The notes under the pieces were generated by a model. The model was not told the DNA's origin. It was given only the letters and a program-made list of their open reading frames with translations, and searched no databases. The position numbers were made by a program, and so were the translations under genes. From Siccirubricoccus sp. G192 (lineage in GTDB: Bacteria; Pseudomonadota; Alphaproteobacteria; Acetobacterales; Acetobacteraceae): a stretch of 64,000 nucleotides of DNA. Location: assembly GCF_019084075.1 (NCBI RefSeq), contig NZ_JAHREN010000001.1, positions 4,118,501 to 4,182,500 of the forward strand, in the 5' to 3' direction. This document shows positions 9,823-21,138 of this stretch, in pieces. Within the stretch, counting starts at the first letter, position 1, and each line of letters begins with the position of its first letter.

Positions 9823-11043
9823 TCAGCGACGGCGGCTGGCCTGCCGTGGCTTGGCGGCCGGCGCCGCGGCCGCCACTCGCCCGGCAGTGGGTTTCACCGG
9901 CCGGCGGAGGGTCTGGGCCGGACGGGCCAGGCTCCGGCTGGAGGTGTCGCCCTGCTCGATCCGCGCGGCCGGCGGGCGGGCGGGCCTGGTCGCGGTCATC
10001 CGCAGCAGGCCGGGGCGTGTCGTGGTCCGGGCGGCGGCAGGTGGCGCGGCACGCTGCACGGACCGGCCGGCGGCGACGGCACGGGCCTGGGGCCGGGCAC
10101 CCGCCTGCGCCGAAGCGCGGGCCGCCGACCTGACGCGGGCACTCGCGGCATGGGCGCCGGCCACCACGCCAGGCAGGCTGCGGCGGGCCACCATCTCGCT
10201 GCGCGGCGCGACCCCCATGCCGGCGAAGCCCTGGTCGAGCAGCGCCATCATGTGCCGGTCGCGCTCGCGCCCGGTGCGGCCGCCGAAGACGCTGGCCACC
10301 AGTCGCACGCCGTCGCGCTGCGCGCTGGCCACCAGGTTGAAGCCGCTGTCATTCACATAGCCGGTCTTGATGCCGTCGGTGCCCTCGTATTCCTGCAGCA
10401 GCCGGTTGTGGTTCCAGTGGGTGCGGCCGCGGAAGACGAAATGCGGGGTCGAGAAATAGGCGTAGCGGTCCGGGAAGTCCTGCATCAGCCGGCGGCCGAG
10501 CAGGGCCATGTCCCGCGCCGTGCTCATCTGGTCGAGGTCCGGCAGGCCGGAGGCGTTGCGGAAGGTGGTGCGGCTCATGCCGAGCGCCCGGGCCCGCAGC
10601 GTCATCATCTGGGCGAAGCGGTCCTCGCTGCCGCCGCCTAGATGCTCGCCGAGCGCGGCGGCGGCGTCATTGGCGGATTTGGTGACCAGCGCCAGGATGG
10701 CTTCCTCGACCGTGAGGCTCATGCCCGGCACCAGGCCGAGGCGCGAGGGCGGCATCGAGGCGGCCTCGGAGGAGACGCGGACCGGGCTGGACAGGCTGGT
10801 CCGGCCATCCCGCAATGCCTCGAAGGCCATGTAGAGGGTCATCATCTTGGTGAGCGAGGCCGGATAGCGGCGCTCATCCGGATTGGCGGCGATGAGCACG
10901 GCGCCGGTCCGGGCATCCGTGACGATCGCGGCATAGCGGTCGCTGCCGATCTGCGCCATTGCAGGCGCGGCGGTTGCTAAACCGAAAAGGGTGGAAAGGG
11001 TCAGCACGACCCCCAGGCGCAACGCAGCGCAGGTCCCGAACAT
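9823..11043 (-). CDS. D-alanyl-D-alanine carboxypeptidase (S11 family)
   Basis: Periplasmic penicillin-binding protein trimming peptidoglycan stem peptides. From ATG 11043 there is a signal peptide of about 31 residues ending APAMAQ. Catalytic motifs are Ser63-x-x-Lys66 (YPASLTKMM), SxN in VTKSANDAAAAL, and KTG in DGIKTGYVNDSGFN. Upstream in-frame codons would precede the signal peptide, so they are not used. The last ~110 residues are Ala/Arg/Pro-rich and low-complexity instead of the usual PBP5 C-terminal domain and membrane anchor; this tail might bind the wall or nucleic acids, but that is guesswork. The gene points away from the phasin across a 368-base promoter region. Confidence 0.93.
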   Translation of the reverse strand: MFGTCAALRLGVVLTLSTLFGLATAAPAMAQIGSDRYAAIVTDARTGAVLIAANPDERRYPASLTKMMTLYMAFEALRDGRTSLSSPVRVSSEAASMPPSRLGLVPGMSLTVEEAILALVTKSANDAAAALGEHLGGGSEDRFAQMMTLRARALGMSRTTFRNASGLPDLDQMSTARDMALLGRRLMQDFPDRYAYFSTPHFVFRGRTHWNHNRLLQEYEGTDGIKTGYVNDSGFNLVASAQRDGVRLVASVFGGRTGRERDRHMMALLDQGFAGMGVAPRSEMVARRSLPGVVAGAHAASARVRSAARASAQAGARPQARAVAAGRSVQRAAPPAAARTTTRPGLLRMTATRPARPPAARIEQGDTSSRSLARPAQTLRRPVKPTAGRVAAAAPAAKPRQASRRR

Positions 11044-11411
11044 GCTGCCCCCTGATGCGCGGTGCGCCCCCCCCGGCGTCCCTGCGAATCGACGCAACAC
11101 TAATGCGTGGGGCCGTTGCTTGTCACCTAGAACTGAATGGGAACTCCACATTTTGCAAGGCTTTGGCCGGCGGCCCTCGCTTCACGTCGCCGGAGCCGAT
11201 TGCGGAACGGTTGCTCACCTCACGTTTTGGTGATTTCCCCCTCATGTTGCAGTGCAAAATAAGGCTTGCATCGCCCCCTCGCAGGTCGCTACAAGGCGCC
11301 ATGTTGCAGCGCAGCAAAGCCGGTTCCGTGGCCGGGCTGCGCCCAGGACTGAAACGGCCGACGCCTCTGGCGGGGCCGCTGGACCAGACCCCGGTAACAA
11401 GGAGCAGGACC
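11044..11411. promoter_or_regulatory. Divergent promoter region with PhaR-like boxes before the phasin gene
   Basis: This 368-base gap holds the control regions of the carboxypeptidase (minus) and phasin (plus) and is less GC-rich than its surroundings around 11130-11270. Two sites match the depolymerase boxes: TTGCAGTGCAA (11247-11257, nearly palindromic) and TTGCAGCGCAG (11304-11314), both preceded by CATG. They are 57 bp apart. The second ends about 100 bases before the phasin ATG. Confidence 0.6.
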
Positions 11412-11933
11412 ATGGCGACGATCCCTGAGACGAAGACTGCCGAAGTGAAGAAGCTGGTCAATGAGGCGGCGCAGAACGGCGCGGCCCAGACCCGCAAGCT
11501 GGTGGACGAGAGCGCCGTGCAGGCGCGTGCTGCGATGGAGACGAGCATGGAACAGGCGAACAAGGCGGCCGAGGGCTTCATGAAGGCGGCCGAGCAGGCG
11601 GCGGAATTCGGCCGCGGCAATGCCGAGGCGGTGGCCAAGGCGACCCAGGCCTATGTGGCCGGCGTGCAGGACCTCAGCCGCCTGACCATGGCGCTGGTCC
11701 AGGGCCTGGCCGACCAGGCGATCGAAGGCGCCAAGGCCCTCAGCACCGTCCGCAGCCTGAAGGAAGCCACCGAGATCCAGGCCAACCTGACCCGCGCCAC
11801 CCTGCAGCGCACCCTCTCCGAGAGCGCGAAGCTCCAGGAGACCGCGCTGAAGGTTGCCGAGCAGTCCTTCGCGCCGATCTCGGCCCGCGTGACGCTGGCC
11901 GTCGAGAAGATGGCCCGCCCGATCGCGGCCTGA
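11412..11933 (+). CDS. Phasin family protein
   Basis: 173-residue phasin that coats polyhydroxybutyrate granules. It is almost entirely amphipathic alpha-helix and rich in Ala, Glu, Lys and Gln, with the Phasin_2-type core from about residue 50 to 150. It has no signal peptide. ATG 11412 follows AAGGAGC by a good distance; the frame is open much further upstream, but that region contains the PhaR-like boxes and is not protein-like. A GC-rich hairpin follows the stop. The product fits with the PHB depolymerase at 4.2 kb carrying the same operator motif, suggesting one PHB regulon. Confidence 0.9.
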   Translation: MATIPETKTAEVKKLVNEAAQNGAAQTRKLVDESAVQARAAMETSMEQANKAAEGFMKAAEQAAEFGRGNAEAVAKATQAYVAGVQDLSRLTMALVQGLADQAIEGAKALSTVRSLKEATEIQANLTRATLQRTLSESAKLQETALKVAEQSFAPISARVTLAVEKMARPIAA

Positions 11934-11944
11934 CACCATCCCGG

Positions 11945-11972
11945 GACCCGGGGGCCATCCGGCCCCGGGGTC
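11945..11972 (+). terminator. Hairpin after the phasin gene
   Basis: A 12-bp stem with one mismatch (11945-11956 with 11961-11972) and an ATCC loop starts 11 bases after the phasin stop. It lacks a clear T-tract, so termination may be weak or Rho-assisted. The A2 palindromic element follows directly. Confidence 0.5.
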
Positions 11973-11990
11973 TGAGGGTTGGCTGAGACC

Positions 11991-12091
11991 ACGGCGGATT
12001 GCGTTCATCCTTGAACGCAATCCGCCGTAGCTGCTTGTTTGCAGGGCAGATTCACGCTTCCGGACGTTCACGTCCGTCCGCGATCTGCGCT
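11991..12091 (-). repeat. Palindromic intergenic element, copy A2 (reverse orientation)
   Basis: Reverse-complement copy of the element at 3567 and 49267. Read on the plus strand, hairpin II comes first with a perfect 17-bp stem (11991-12007 with 12012-12028) and a TCCT loop, then the spacer CTGCTTGTTTGCAG, then hairpin I with the conserved TTCACGCTTCCGG arm. It sits between phasin and clpS. Nothing else is recognisable from 12092 to the clpS start. Confidence 0.78.
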
Positions 12092-12311
12092 ACAGGGGCC
12101 CGGCGCCGGCTGTCCTTTTCCGCAATCGCGGGGGGGGGATCGCCGGGCCGGGCTCTTTCCGTTTCATGGTTTCCTTCCCATATCCGCTTCACGCTCGCGC
12201 GTGGCACTTCACCTTATGCCATGCCGTCCGATATCCTCCCTGCCAGGCGGGCATGTGCCCGCCGCCCCAGGATGCCCGCAGGCGGGCAAAGGCCTGCCGA
12301 CCAGGAACCTC

Positions 12312-12659
12312 ATGAGCGATCAAGACAAGCGGCCGAACGGGGGCAATGTGCCAGGCGACACCACACCGAATACCGGCGTGGTGGTGAAGGCGCGGCCGCG
12401 CACCAAGAAGCCCGCCATGTACAAGGTGCTGATGCTGAACGACGACTACACGCCGATGGAATTCGTCGTGCATGTCCTGGAACGCTTCTTCCAGAAGAAC
12501 CGGGAGGAAGCGACCCGCATCATGCTGCACGTGCATCGGCGCGGCGTCGGGGTCTGCGGGGTTTATACCTATGAGGTCGCCGAGACCAAGGTGACGCAGG
12601 TCATGGACTTGGCGCGGCAGAATCAGCACCCTCTCCAATGCACGATTGAGAAGGAATGA
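12312..12659 (+). CDS. clpS: ClpS adaptor protein
   Basis: 115-residue adaptor that delivers N-degron substrates to ClpAP. After a disordered N-terminal tail of ~30 residues, the ClpS core runs from [21 protein letters not shown] to the C-terminal TIEKE. The N-degron pocket residues of [12 protein letters not shown] and the ClpA-facing HVHRRG segment are conserved. ATG 12312 was chosen because upstream in-frame sequence is not protein-like. It sits 207 bases before clpA on the same strand, the standard clpS-clpA order. Confidence 0.95.
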   Translation: MSDQDKRPNGGNVPGDTTPNTGVVVKARPRTKKPAMYKVLMLNDDYTPMEFVVHVLERFFQKNREEATRIMLHVHRRGVGVCGVYTYEVAETKVTQVMDLARQNQHPLQCTIEKE

Positions 12660-12750
12660 TCCTGCTACCATCCGGCCGGAGGAGGCCGGCCATGCCGCGG
12701 CAGGGCACCGGGCCCGGAAACGCCGGACCGGAACACGGTTTTGCCAGCCG

Positions 12751-12803
12751 TCCAAACGGGGGACTCGTTTGGAGGGATGAAGCCACCCAGATTCCTGTCT
12801 GGG
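12751..12803 (+). other. Two short hairpins in the clpS-clpA spacer
   Basis: TCCAAACG (12751-12758) pairs with CGTTTGGA (12766-12773), and CCCAGA (12786-12791) pairs with TCTGGG (12798-12803). They could attenuate or shape a separate clpA transcript. No clear promoter was recognised in the 207-base spacer. Confidence 0.4.
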
Positions 12804-12866
12804 AAACCCCCCTCGTGCCCGGGCGCTTTGCGGGAACGATGGGTCTGATCGGGGAGCGTCTCTAGC

Positions 12867-15213
<2,347 letters not shown>

Positions 15214-15240
15214 CCACCCGCCACCAGTCCTGGGATGATG

Positions 15241-15272
15241 CACGGGCGCCGGCGGACCAGCCGGCGCCCGTG
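15241..15272 (+). terminator. Hairpin after clpA
   Basis: Perfect 13-bp GC-rich stem (15241-15253 with 15260-15272) and a six-base loop, 27 bases after the clpA stop and just before the AhpD-like gene. There is no T-run, so it is a terminator-like structure rather than a textbook Rho-independent terminator. Confidence 0.5.
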
Positions 15273-15290
15273 GCAATTCAGGGGAGTGGC

Positions 15291-15629
15291 ATGAGCGCCA
15301 TCAAGGACTGGGACGCCTATAACGGCGCGGCGCGCGAGCGCGGCCGCGAATTGAACGGCCTGCACCCCGAGCTGGTGAAAGGCTTCAGCGCGCTCAGCCG
15401 CGGCGCGGCCACCACGAAGCATCTCGATGCCAAGACGCGGGAACTGATCGCGCTGGCCGTCGCCGTCAGCACCCGCTGCGACGGCTGCATCGACGCACAT
15501 GTCCGCAAGGCCAAGGTGGCGGGTGCCAGCAAGGAGGAAATGGCGGAGGCGCTGGGTGTCGCCATCGCGCTGAATGCCGGCGCCGCCTTCACCTATGCAT
15601 TGCACGTGCTGGACGCGGCGGGGGAGTAG
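15291..15629 (+). CDS. Carboxymuconolactone decarboxylase / AhpD-like protein
   Basis: 112-residue all-alpha CMD-family protein. The redox motif TRCDGCIDAHVRKA carries the CxxC and downstream His of the AhpD-like alkylhydroperoxidase group, so a peroxidase or disulfide-reductase role in the cytoplasm is more likely than lactone decarboxylation. ATG 15291 follows AGGGGAG. It is downstream of clpA after a hairpin, so it probably has its own promoter or partial read-through. It converges on the bacterioferritin gene with only 22 bases between stop codons, which may hint at a shared oxidative/iron-stress theme. Confidence 0.9.
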   Translation: MSAIKDWDAYNGAARERGRELNGLHPELVKGFSALSRGAATTKHLDAKTRELIALAVAVSTRCDGCIDAHVRKAKVAGASKEEMAEALGVAIALNAGAAFTYALHVLDAAGE

Positions 15630-15651
15630 CCCCCCCGCCTTTCGGTCAGCG

Positions 15652-16155
15652 TCAGCCCTTGCCAGCCTCCGCCTCCTGCTCCGGGGCGGAGGCGCTGTTC
15701 AGCAGGATGTAGCGCTCGATGCCGATCAGCTTGATGAGGTCGAACTGGCGCTCCAGGAAATCGACATGCGCCTCCTCGTTTTCCAGGATGCGGCGCAGCA
15801 GGTCGCGGGAGACGTAGTCGCGCACGCTCTCGCAATAGGCGATGCCCTCGCGGAGGTCCTTCATCGCCTTCTCCTCCAGCTTGAGGTCGGCGGAGAGGAT
15901 CTCCTCCACGGTCTGGCCGACCATCACCTGGTCAAGGCGCTGCACATTGGGCAGGCCGCCGAGGAACAGGATGCGTTCGATCAGCCAGTCGGCGTGGTGC
16001 ATCTCCTCGATGGATTCGTCGTATTCATGCTTGCCGAGCTTCGTCACGCCCCAGTGGCGCAAGGTGCGGGCATGCAGGAAATACTGGTTGATCGCGGTCA
16101 GCTCGTTGGTGAGCTGGGTATTCAGGTGCTCGATCACCTTCGGGTCGGATTGCAC
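15652..16155 (-). CDS. bfr: Bacterioferritin
   Basis: 167-residue haem-containing ferritin storing iron as a 24-mer in the cytoplasm. Ferroxidase ligands are visible at Glu18 (LTNELTAINQ), Glu51 and His54 (SIEEMHHADW), with Glu94-type and Glu127/His130-type ligands in the later helices (ENEEAHVDFLE). Met52 is the haem ligand, so this is a true bacterioferritin. It is the last gene of an iron operon behind the periplasmic binding protein and Bfd, all read leftward. The 68-base gap before it may allow separate expression. Confidence 0.96.
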   Translation of the reverse strand: MQSDPKVIEHLNTQLTNELTAINQYFLHARTLRHWGVTKLGKHEYDESIEEMHHADWLIERILFLGGLPNVQRLDQVMVGQTVEEILSADLKLEEKAMKDLREGIAYCESVRDYVSRDLLRRILENEEAHVDFLERQFDLIKLIGIERYILLNSASAPEQEAEAGKG

Positions 16156-16223
16156 GGCGCCGCTCCCCTCTCACAGGTCAGGCGCCCCGTTTGGCCGGTG
16201 CCCCGGCCGCCTGCCATGCACGA

Positions 16224-16418
16224 CTACGAGAGCGCACCCTGCCCCGCCCCCGACGCGGGTTTCCCGTCCCGGATCATGGTCAGGATGGTGCGGGTGCAGG
16301 TGCCGCACTGGGCCTGGCAGTTGCAGGCGGCATAGACCTCCCGCGGGCGGTGGGCGCCCTTCTCCACCGCATCGGCAAGCTGCCGGTCGCTGAGCGCGTT
16401 GCAGAGGCAGATGATCAT
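16224..16418 (-). CDS. bfd: Bacterioferritin-associated ferredoxin
   Basis: 64-residue [2Fe-2S] protein that reduces bacterioferritin to release stored iron. The cluster cysteines are in MIICLCNALSDRQL and ACNCQAQCGTCTRTI, the classic C-x-C ... C-x-C/C-x-x-C pattern of BFD-like domains. ATG 16418 is used because a longer in-frame start adds an Arg/Ser-rich stretch not seen in the family. It sits between the Fe-binding protein (13 bases upstream) and bacterioferritin on the same strand. That order makes sense as import, mobilisation and storage. Confidence 0.93.
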   Translation of the reverse strand: MIICLCNALSDRQLADAVEKGAHRPREVYAACNCQAQCGTCTRTILTMIRDGKPASGAGQGALS

Positions 16419-16431
16419 CCCCCGCCCCCCC

Positions 16432-17476
16432 TCAGCGCCAGCCGGCGCGCTGCATGATCTGCAGCGCCGGCCCCGCATGGGCCTCGGTGCGGGCGGCGTC
16501 CACCGGCTCGGCCCGGAACTGGCCCATGGCGGCGAGCGCGGGGTGCAGCGGCGCGTCCGGCACTGCCGGGTATTCCATATTGCCCAGCGCCAGCATCTGC
16601 TGCGCCTTGTCGCTGGTGAGGTAGTCGAGGAAGCGGCCGGCAGCCTCCCGGTTCGGTGCGGTGCGGACCAGGCCGGCGCCCGAGATGTTCACATGCGTCC
16701 CCCGGTCGCCTTCCGCCTGGTTCGGGAAGATCACGCCGATCCGGGCGAACAGCGCCTTGTCCTCGGCGCGCTCCGAGGCGCCGATGCCGGCCAGGTAGTA
16801 GGTATTGGCGATGGCCAGGCCGCATTGCCCGGCGGGGATGGCGCGGAACTGGTCGCGGTCGCCACCCTGCGGCGGGCGGGCCATGTTGGCGACCAGGCCG
16901 CGCGCCCATTCCTCGGTCCGCTCCGGGCCATCGGCGGCCAGGATCGAGGCGGCGAGGCTGATATTGTAGGGGTGGTTGGCGCTGCGGACGCAGATCTGGC
17001 CGCGGAAGCGCGGATCGGCCAGATCCTCGTAGCGGGTGAGGCCCTGCGGCACGCCGCGCTGCTTGTCATACATGATGACCCTGGCACGCTGGGAGATGGC
17101 GAACCACATCCCCCCCAGAATCGCGGAGCCCCGCCGGGATGCGGCCCTCCACCGCCGGCGAGCGGAAGGGCTGCAGGATTCCCGCCCCAGCGGCGCGGGC
17201 CAGGCGCGCGGCGTCCACGGTGATGAAGACATCGGCGGGGCTATTGGCGCCCTCGTTGCGGATGCGCTCGATTAGCTGGTCGGCATCGCCCTCGATCAGC
17301 CGGACGCGGATGCCGGTTTCCTTGGAGAAAGCCTCATAAAGGGCACGGTCGCTGTCGTAATGGCGAGAGGAATAGAGATGCACCTCCTCTGCCTCCGCCG
17401 CCGCGCCGGCCGCGAAAAACAGGGCAAGACCGGCGGCGATGCGGCAGAGGCGGCGACGCGGCGGGCGTGCTGGCAT
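16432..17476 (-). CDS. Fe(3+) ABC transporter periplasmic binding protein (frameshift at 17110-17116)
   Basis: Ferric-iron-binding protein of the FutA/FbpA type. The signal peptide is about residues 1-28 (LCRIAAGLALFFAAGAAAEA). The mature start VHLYSSRHYDSDRALYEAFSKETG is the family hallmark, and the iron-site tyrosines fall in IANTYYLAG. The frame is broken in a seven-C run (17110-17116 on the plus strand); six would read LRDSGGMWFAISQRARVIMY and give 347 residues, the normal length. No permease or ATPase gene is adjacent, so it must use a transporter elsewhere. A Fur-like box lies 38-53 bases upstream. Confidence 0.9.
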
Positions 17477-17514
17477 GGGCTCACTCCGAACTGTCGCGGC
17501 CAGTGTTAGCGTTA

Positions 17515-17529
17515 ATGAGAACCATTCGC
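17515..17529 (-). promoter_or_regulatory. Fur-like box before the iron operon
   Basis: TGAGAACCATTCGCA has the 7-1-7 form of a Fur box and lies 38-53 bases before the ATG of the Fe-binding protein. It differs by one base from the box at 41793-41807. The gap 17477-17630 holds no gene. Confidence 0.55.
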
Positions 17530-17630
17530 AAGTGATCCGCTGGCCGGACAGGTGGGATTCTAACCCCTTACTGCCGGCCGCACCTTGCGCCAGCGCAAAG
17601 GGCGGCCAGGCAGCGACGGTCCCGGCACCG

Positions 17631-18419
17631 CTACCCCACCGGCAGCCCGCGCAGGAATTTGCTGCGGGCGCTGGCGCCGGCCATCAGCAGGTTGTGGTCG
17701 GAGCCGCTGAGCAGGAAGCGCGCACCCATCTTGATATAGGCGGCGGCATGGGTCTCGTCATAGACACCGCCCATGCCCATGGTCTTGCCCGCCCGCTTGC
17801 AGGCCCCCGCCACCTTTTCATAGGCGGCATAGACATCCTTGTGGCCGATCTGCCCGGCGATCCCCATGGAGGCCGTGAGGTCCGAGGTGCCGATCAGCAG
17901 CACATCCACGCCGGGCGTCGCGGCGATGGCCTCGGCATTCCGCACCGCTTCCGGCGTCTCGATCATGCAGGCCACCAGGATATCCCGGTTGAGCTCCACC
18001 TGCGCCTCGGCGGTGGCCGGTGGCTTGAAATCATAGGCGAAGGGCGGGCCGCCCCAGGAGCGGGTGCCGATGGGCGGGAAGCGATAGGCGGCGGCCACCG
18101 CCTGCGCCTCCTCGGCCGTGTCGATATGGGGCACCACCACGCCCATGGCGCCGTTGTCGAGCGCCCTGGTGCCCTCGAAGACCGCATCCTTGCAGACCCG
18201 GACGATCGGCGTGATGCCCTGGCCCAGCGCGGCGATGGCGATCTGCGTCGCCTCATGCACGCTCATCGCGCCGTGTTCCATGTCGATGAAGAGCCAGTCA
18301 TAGCCGGCGGCCGCCGCCAGCATGCCCACCGCCGAGCCGCGCAGGTGATGCACCCCGAAGCCGAGGGCGAGTTCGCCCCGGTCCAGGCGCTGCTTGACGT
18401 GGTTCTGGACGATCGGCAT
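17631..18419 (-). CDS. HpcH/HpaI-family aldolase
   Basis: 262-residue class II pyruvate aldolase of the HpcH/HpaI (2-dehydro-3-deoxyglucarate / 4-hydroxy-2-oxoheptanedioate) family. FIDMEHGAMS, the metal-binding CMIETPEAVRNAE and GTSDLTASMG blocks are all conserved, and it would cleave or form 2-keto-3-deoxy acids with pyruvate in the cytoplasm. ATG 18419 gives the expected N terminus; upstream in-frame sequence is Arg-rich and not homologous-looking. It lies 58 bases downstream of the DNA-ligase gene on the same strand, but its function is unrelated, so the linkage may be incidental. The substrate is unassigned. Confidence 0.87.
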   Translation of the reverse strand: MPIVQNHVKQRLDRGELALGFGVHHLRGSAVGMLAAAAGYDWLFIDMEHGAMSVHEATQIAIAALGQGITPIVRVCKDAVFEGTRALDNGAMGVVVPHIDTAEEAQAVAAAYRFPPIGTRSWGGPPFAYDFKPPATAEAQVELNRDILVACMIETPEAVRNAEAIAATPGVDVLLIGTSDLTASMGIAGQIGHKDVYAAYEKVAGACKRAGKTMGMGGVYDETHAAAYIKMGARFLLSGSDHNLLMAGASARSKFLRGLPVG

Positions 18420-18477
18420 GGGCGTTTCCTCGCGACGGCTTGCTTGGAACCAAGCGCACCACGGGGGACGGCCCCGG

Positions 18478-20095
18478 TCAATCCGCTTCGGGCACCGCTT
18501 CCCTCGTCGCAACGAAGCCCATCAGGTTCTCCAGCCGGTCCGCCTCGCTTGCCGGCTTGTCGGTGCGGATCCGGGCGATCCGGGGGAAGCGGAGCGCCAC
18601 GCCCGATTTATGGCGGGTGGAGAGCTGGGCGGCGTCGAAGATCACTTCCAGCACCAGCGCCTTCTCCACCTCCCGCACCGGGCCGAAGCGGCCGGTCGTG
18701 TGGTTGCGGATCCAGCGGTCGAGCCAAGTGAGTTCCTGGTCGGTATAACCGGAATAGGCCTTGCCGACCGGCACCAGCTCCTCCCCGCCCTGCCCGTCCG
18801 GGCGCCATAGGCCGAAGGTATAGTCGCTGTAGAAGCTGCTGCGCTTGCCATGGCCGCGCTGGGCATACATCAGCACCGCATCGATGCTGAGCGGGTCGCG
18901 CTTCCATTTCCACCAGAGGCCCCGGGTGCGGCCGGCGACATAGGGGCTGTCGACCCGCTTCAGCATCAGCCCCTCGATCGAGGCGGCGCGGGCGCCGGCG
19001 CGGATTTCCGCCAATTGCGCGAAACTGCCGAAGGCGATCTGCGGCGAGAGGTCCATCCGGGCGGGCGCGACGCGGGCGACCCAGTCCTCCAGCCGCCGGC
19101 GCCGCTCATCGAAGGGCAGCGGGCGAAGGTCCTCGGCACCCTCGAAAAGCAGGTCGTAGAGCCGCACGCCGGCCGGGAAGTCGCGCTGCATCTTCGCGCT
19201 GACGGTCTTGCGGTTCAGCCGCTGCTGCAGATCGGCGAAGGGCGCCACGGCGCCGTCGCGCACCACCAGCAGCTCGCCATCCAGCACCGCGTGGAAGTCC
19301 ATCGCCTCGACGATCTCCGGGAAGCCCCCGGAGACATCCTCGCCACCGCGGCTCCAGAGCCGCCGCCCGCCCGGCCCGGCGGTGAGCTGGACCCGGATGC
19401 CGTCCCATTTCCACTCGGCCCGCCAGTCTTCCGGGCGGAGCGCCGCGACATCCGCATCCTCCAGCGGATGCGCCAGCATCAGCGGGCGGAAGACCGGCGC
19501 GTCGCGCGGGTCCGGCCGCTCCGCCCGGCCTTCCAGCCAGCGGAACAGCGGCAGGTAGGGGGGGCGCGATGCCGTGCCAGACCTCCTCCACCTCCTCCAC
19601 CGGCTTGCCGGCCCATTCCGCCAGCGCGACCCGGGCCAGCCGGCCGGAAACCCCGACGCGCAGCCCACCCGTCACCAGCTTGATGAGGGCCAGCCGGCCG
19701 CTGGCATCCAGCGTATCGAGCCAGCCGGCGATCAGCCCCGGCAATTCGGGTTTGGGCGTCAGCTCCAGCGCCTCCACCACCTCGGAGAGCGCCGGCGGCG
19801 CCGCATTCACCCCGGGCTTCGCGGGCCAGATCAGCGCCACCGTCTCGGCGAAATCACCGACGTAATCATGGGAGAGCGCCAGCAGCACGGGATCGGTGCG
19901 CGCCGCCACCAGGTCGCGGATCAGGGCGGGCTTGGCGGCGGTGAAGACCAGTTCCTCGGTCAGCGCCGCCAGGCCCACGCCGCGGTCCGGGTCAGGCTCG
20001 GTCGCGAACCAGTCGCGCAGCAGGGCGAGTTTGGCGTTGCGGCCCGGGGTGAAGACCAGCCGTTCCAGCAGGGCGGCGAAGGCCGGCAGGCTCAT
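18478..20095 (-). CDS. Ligase-associated ATP-dependent DNA ligase (frameshift at 19558-19564)
   Basis: ATP-dependent ligase of the bacterial ligase-associated DNA-damage-response set. An N-terminal DNA-binding domain (residues ~1-175) is followed by the adenylation domain with the catalytic lysine in EWKWDGIRV (motif I), then DGELLVV, EGLMLKR and the WWKWKRDP motif V, and an OB domain to the end. The frame shifts in a seven-G run on the plus strand (19558-19564). Six would read WHGIAPPYLPLFRWLEG and give 538 residues, right for the family. Its ATG overlaps the exonuclease stop (ATGA), so the two are translationally coupled. Confidence 0.92.
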
Positions 20096-21138
20096 GCGCC
20101 GCCCGCCACCGCAGCCCCCGGTTCCTCTTCGTCCTCCCCCTCGCCGAGCCCCACCAGGTGCAGCGCCCGGCCGCGGATACCGCGCTGCGCCATGGCATGC
20201 ACCAGCGCGTCGTCGCGGCCATGCGTCACCCAGACCTCGGGCGCGCCCACCTCGTCGATGGTGGCGTTCAGCGCATCCCAGTCGGCATGGTCGCTGATGA
20301 TGAGCGGCAGTTCCACGCCGCGCAGCCTGGCCCTTTGCCGCACCCGCATCCAGCCGCTCGCCACCGCGACCACCGGCTCGGCCAGGCGTCGCGCCCAGCG
20401 GTCGGCGACGCCCGAGGGCGGTGCGAGCACGATGGCGCCCCGGAGCGCCGCCCGCTCCGCCACCGTCGCCGGCAGCAGCGGGCCGAGCGGCACGCCGAGT
20501 TCCTCATAGAGCCGGCAGAGCCCGGCCAGCGCCCCGTGCAGATGGATCGGCCGGTCCCAGCCGGCCTCCCGCAGCAGCCGGATCAGCCGCTGGCATTTGC
20601 CGAGCGCGTAGCAGCCCACCACATGCGTCCGTTCCGGGAAGACCGCCAGGCTGTGCAGCAGCTTCGCCACTTCCGCGGCCGGGTCGGGGTGGCGGAAGAC
20701 CGGCAGGCCGAAGGTGGCCTCGGTGACGAAGACATCGCAGCTCTCCGGCTCGAAGGGGGAGCAGGTGGGGTCGCGCTCGCGCTTGTAGTCGCCGGAGACC
20801 ACGATGCGGCTGCCCTGCCATTCCAGGCAGACCTGCGCCGAGCCCAGCACATGCCCGGCCGGGCGCAGCCAGAGCCGGACCCCGTTCTGCACCAGCACCT
20901 CGCCGTAGCGGAGCGGCTGCTGCCGGTCGCCCGCCCGCCCCTCCCCCATCCGGGCGCGCATGATGGCGAGGGTCTCGGGCGTCGCCAGCACGGCGGCATG
21001 GCCGGGGCGGGCATGGTCGGCATGGCCATGGGTGATCACCGCCCGCTCCACCGGGCGGGATGGATCGATGTGGAAGCCGCCGGGCAGGCAGTGCAGCCCG
21101 GCAGGGGTGGGACGAAGCCAGGTTTCGGGATGGGGCAT
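20092..21138 (-). CDS. Ligase-associated MBL-fold exonuclease
   Basis: 348-residue metallo-beta-lactamase/beta-CASP nuclease of the ligase-associated DNA-damage-response set. The metal motif THGHADHARPGH is near residue 37, with SGDYKRERDP and VTEATFG following; SDHADWDALN and VWVTHG lie near the end. ATG 21138 gives MPHPETWLRPTPAGLHC, the usual start; longer in-frame starts add an Arg/Lys-rich extension. It is first of a two-gene unit whose stop overlaps the ligase start by four bases. The partner helicase and PdeM genes are at 26.9-30.2 kb on the other strand. Confidence 0.92.
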   Translation of the reverse strand: MPHPETWLRPTPAGLHCLPGGFHIDPSRPVERAVITHGHADHARPGHAAVLATPETLAIMRARMGEGRAGDRQQPLRYGEVLVQNGVRLWLRPAGHVLGSAQVCLEWQGSRIVVSGDYKRERDPTCSPFEPESCDVFVTEATFGLPVFRHPDPAAEVAKLLHSLAVFPERTHVVGCYALGKCQRLIRLLREAGWDRPIHLHGALAGLCRLYEELGVPLGPLLPATVAERAALRGAIVLAPPSGVADRWARRLAEPVVAVASGWMRVRQRARLRGVELPLIISDHADWDALNATIDEVGAPEVWVTHGRDDALVHAMAQRGIRGRALHLVGLGEGEDEEEPGAAVAGGA

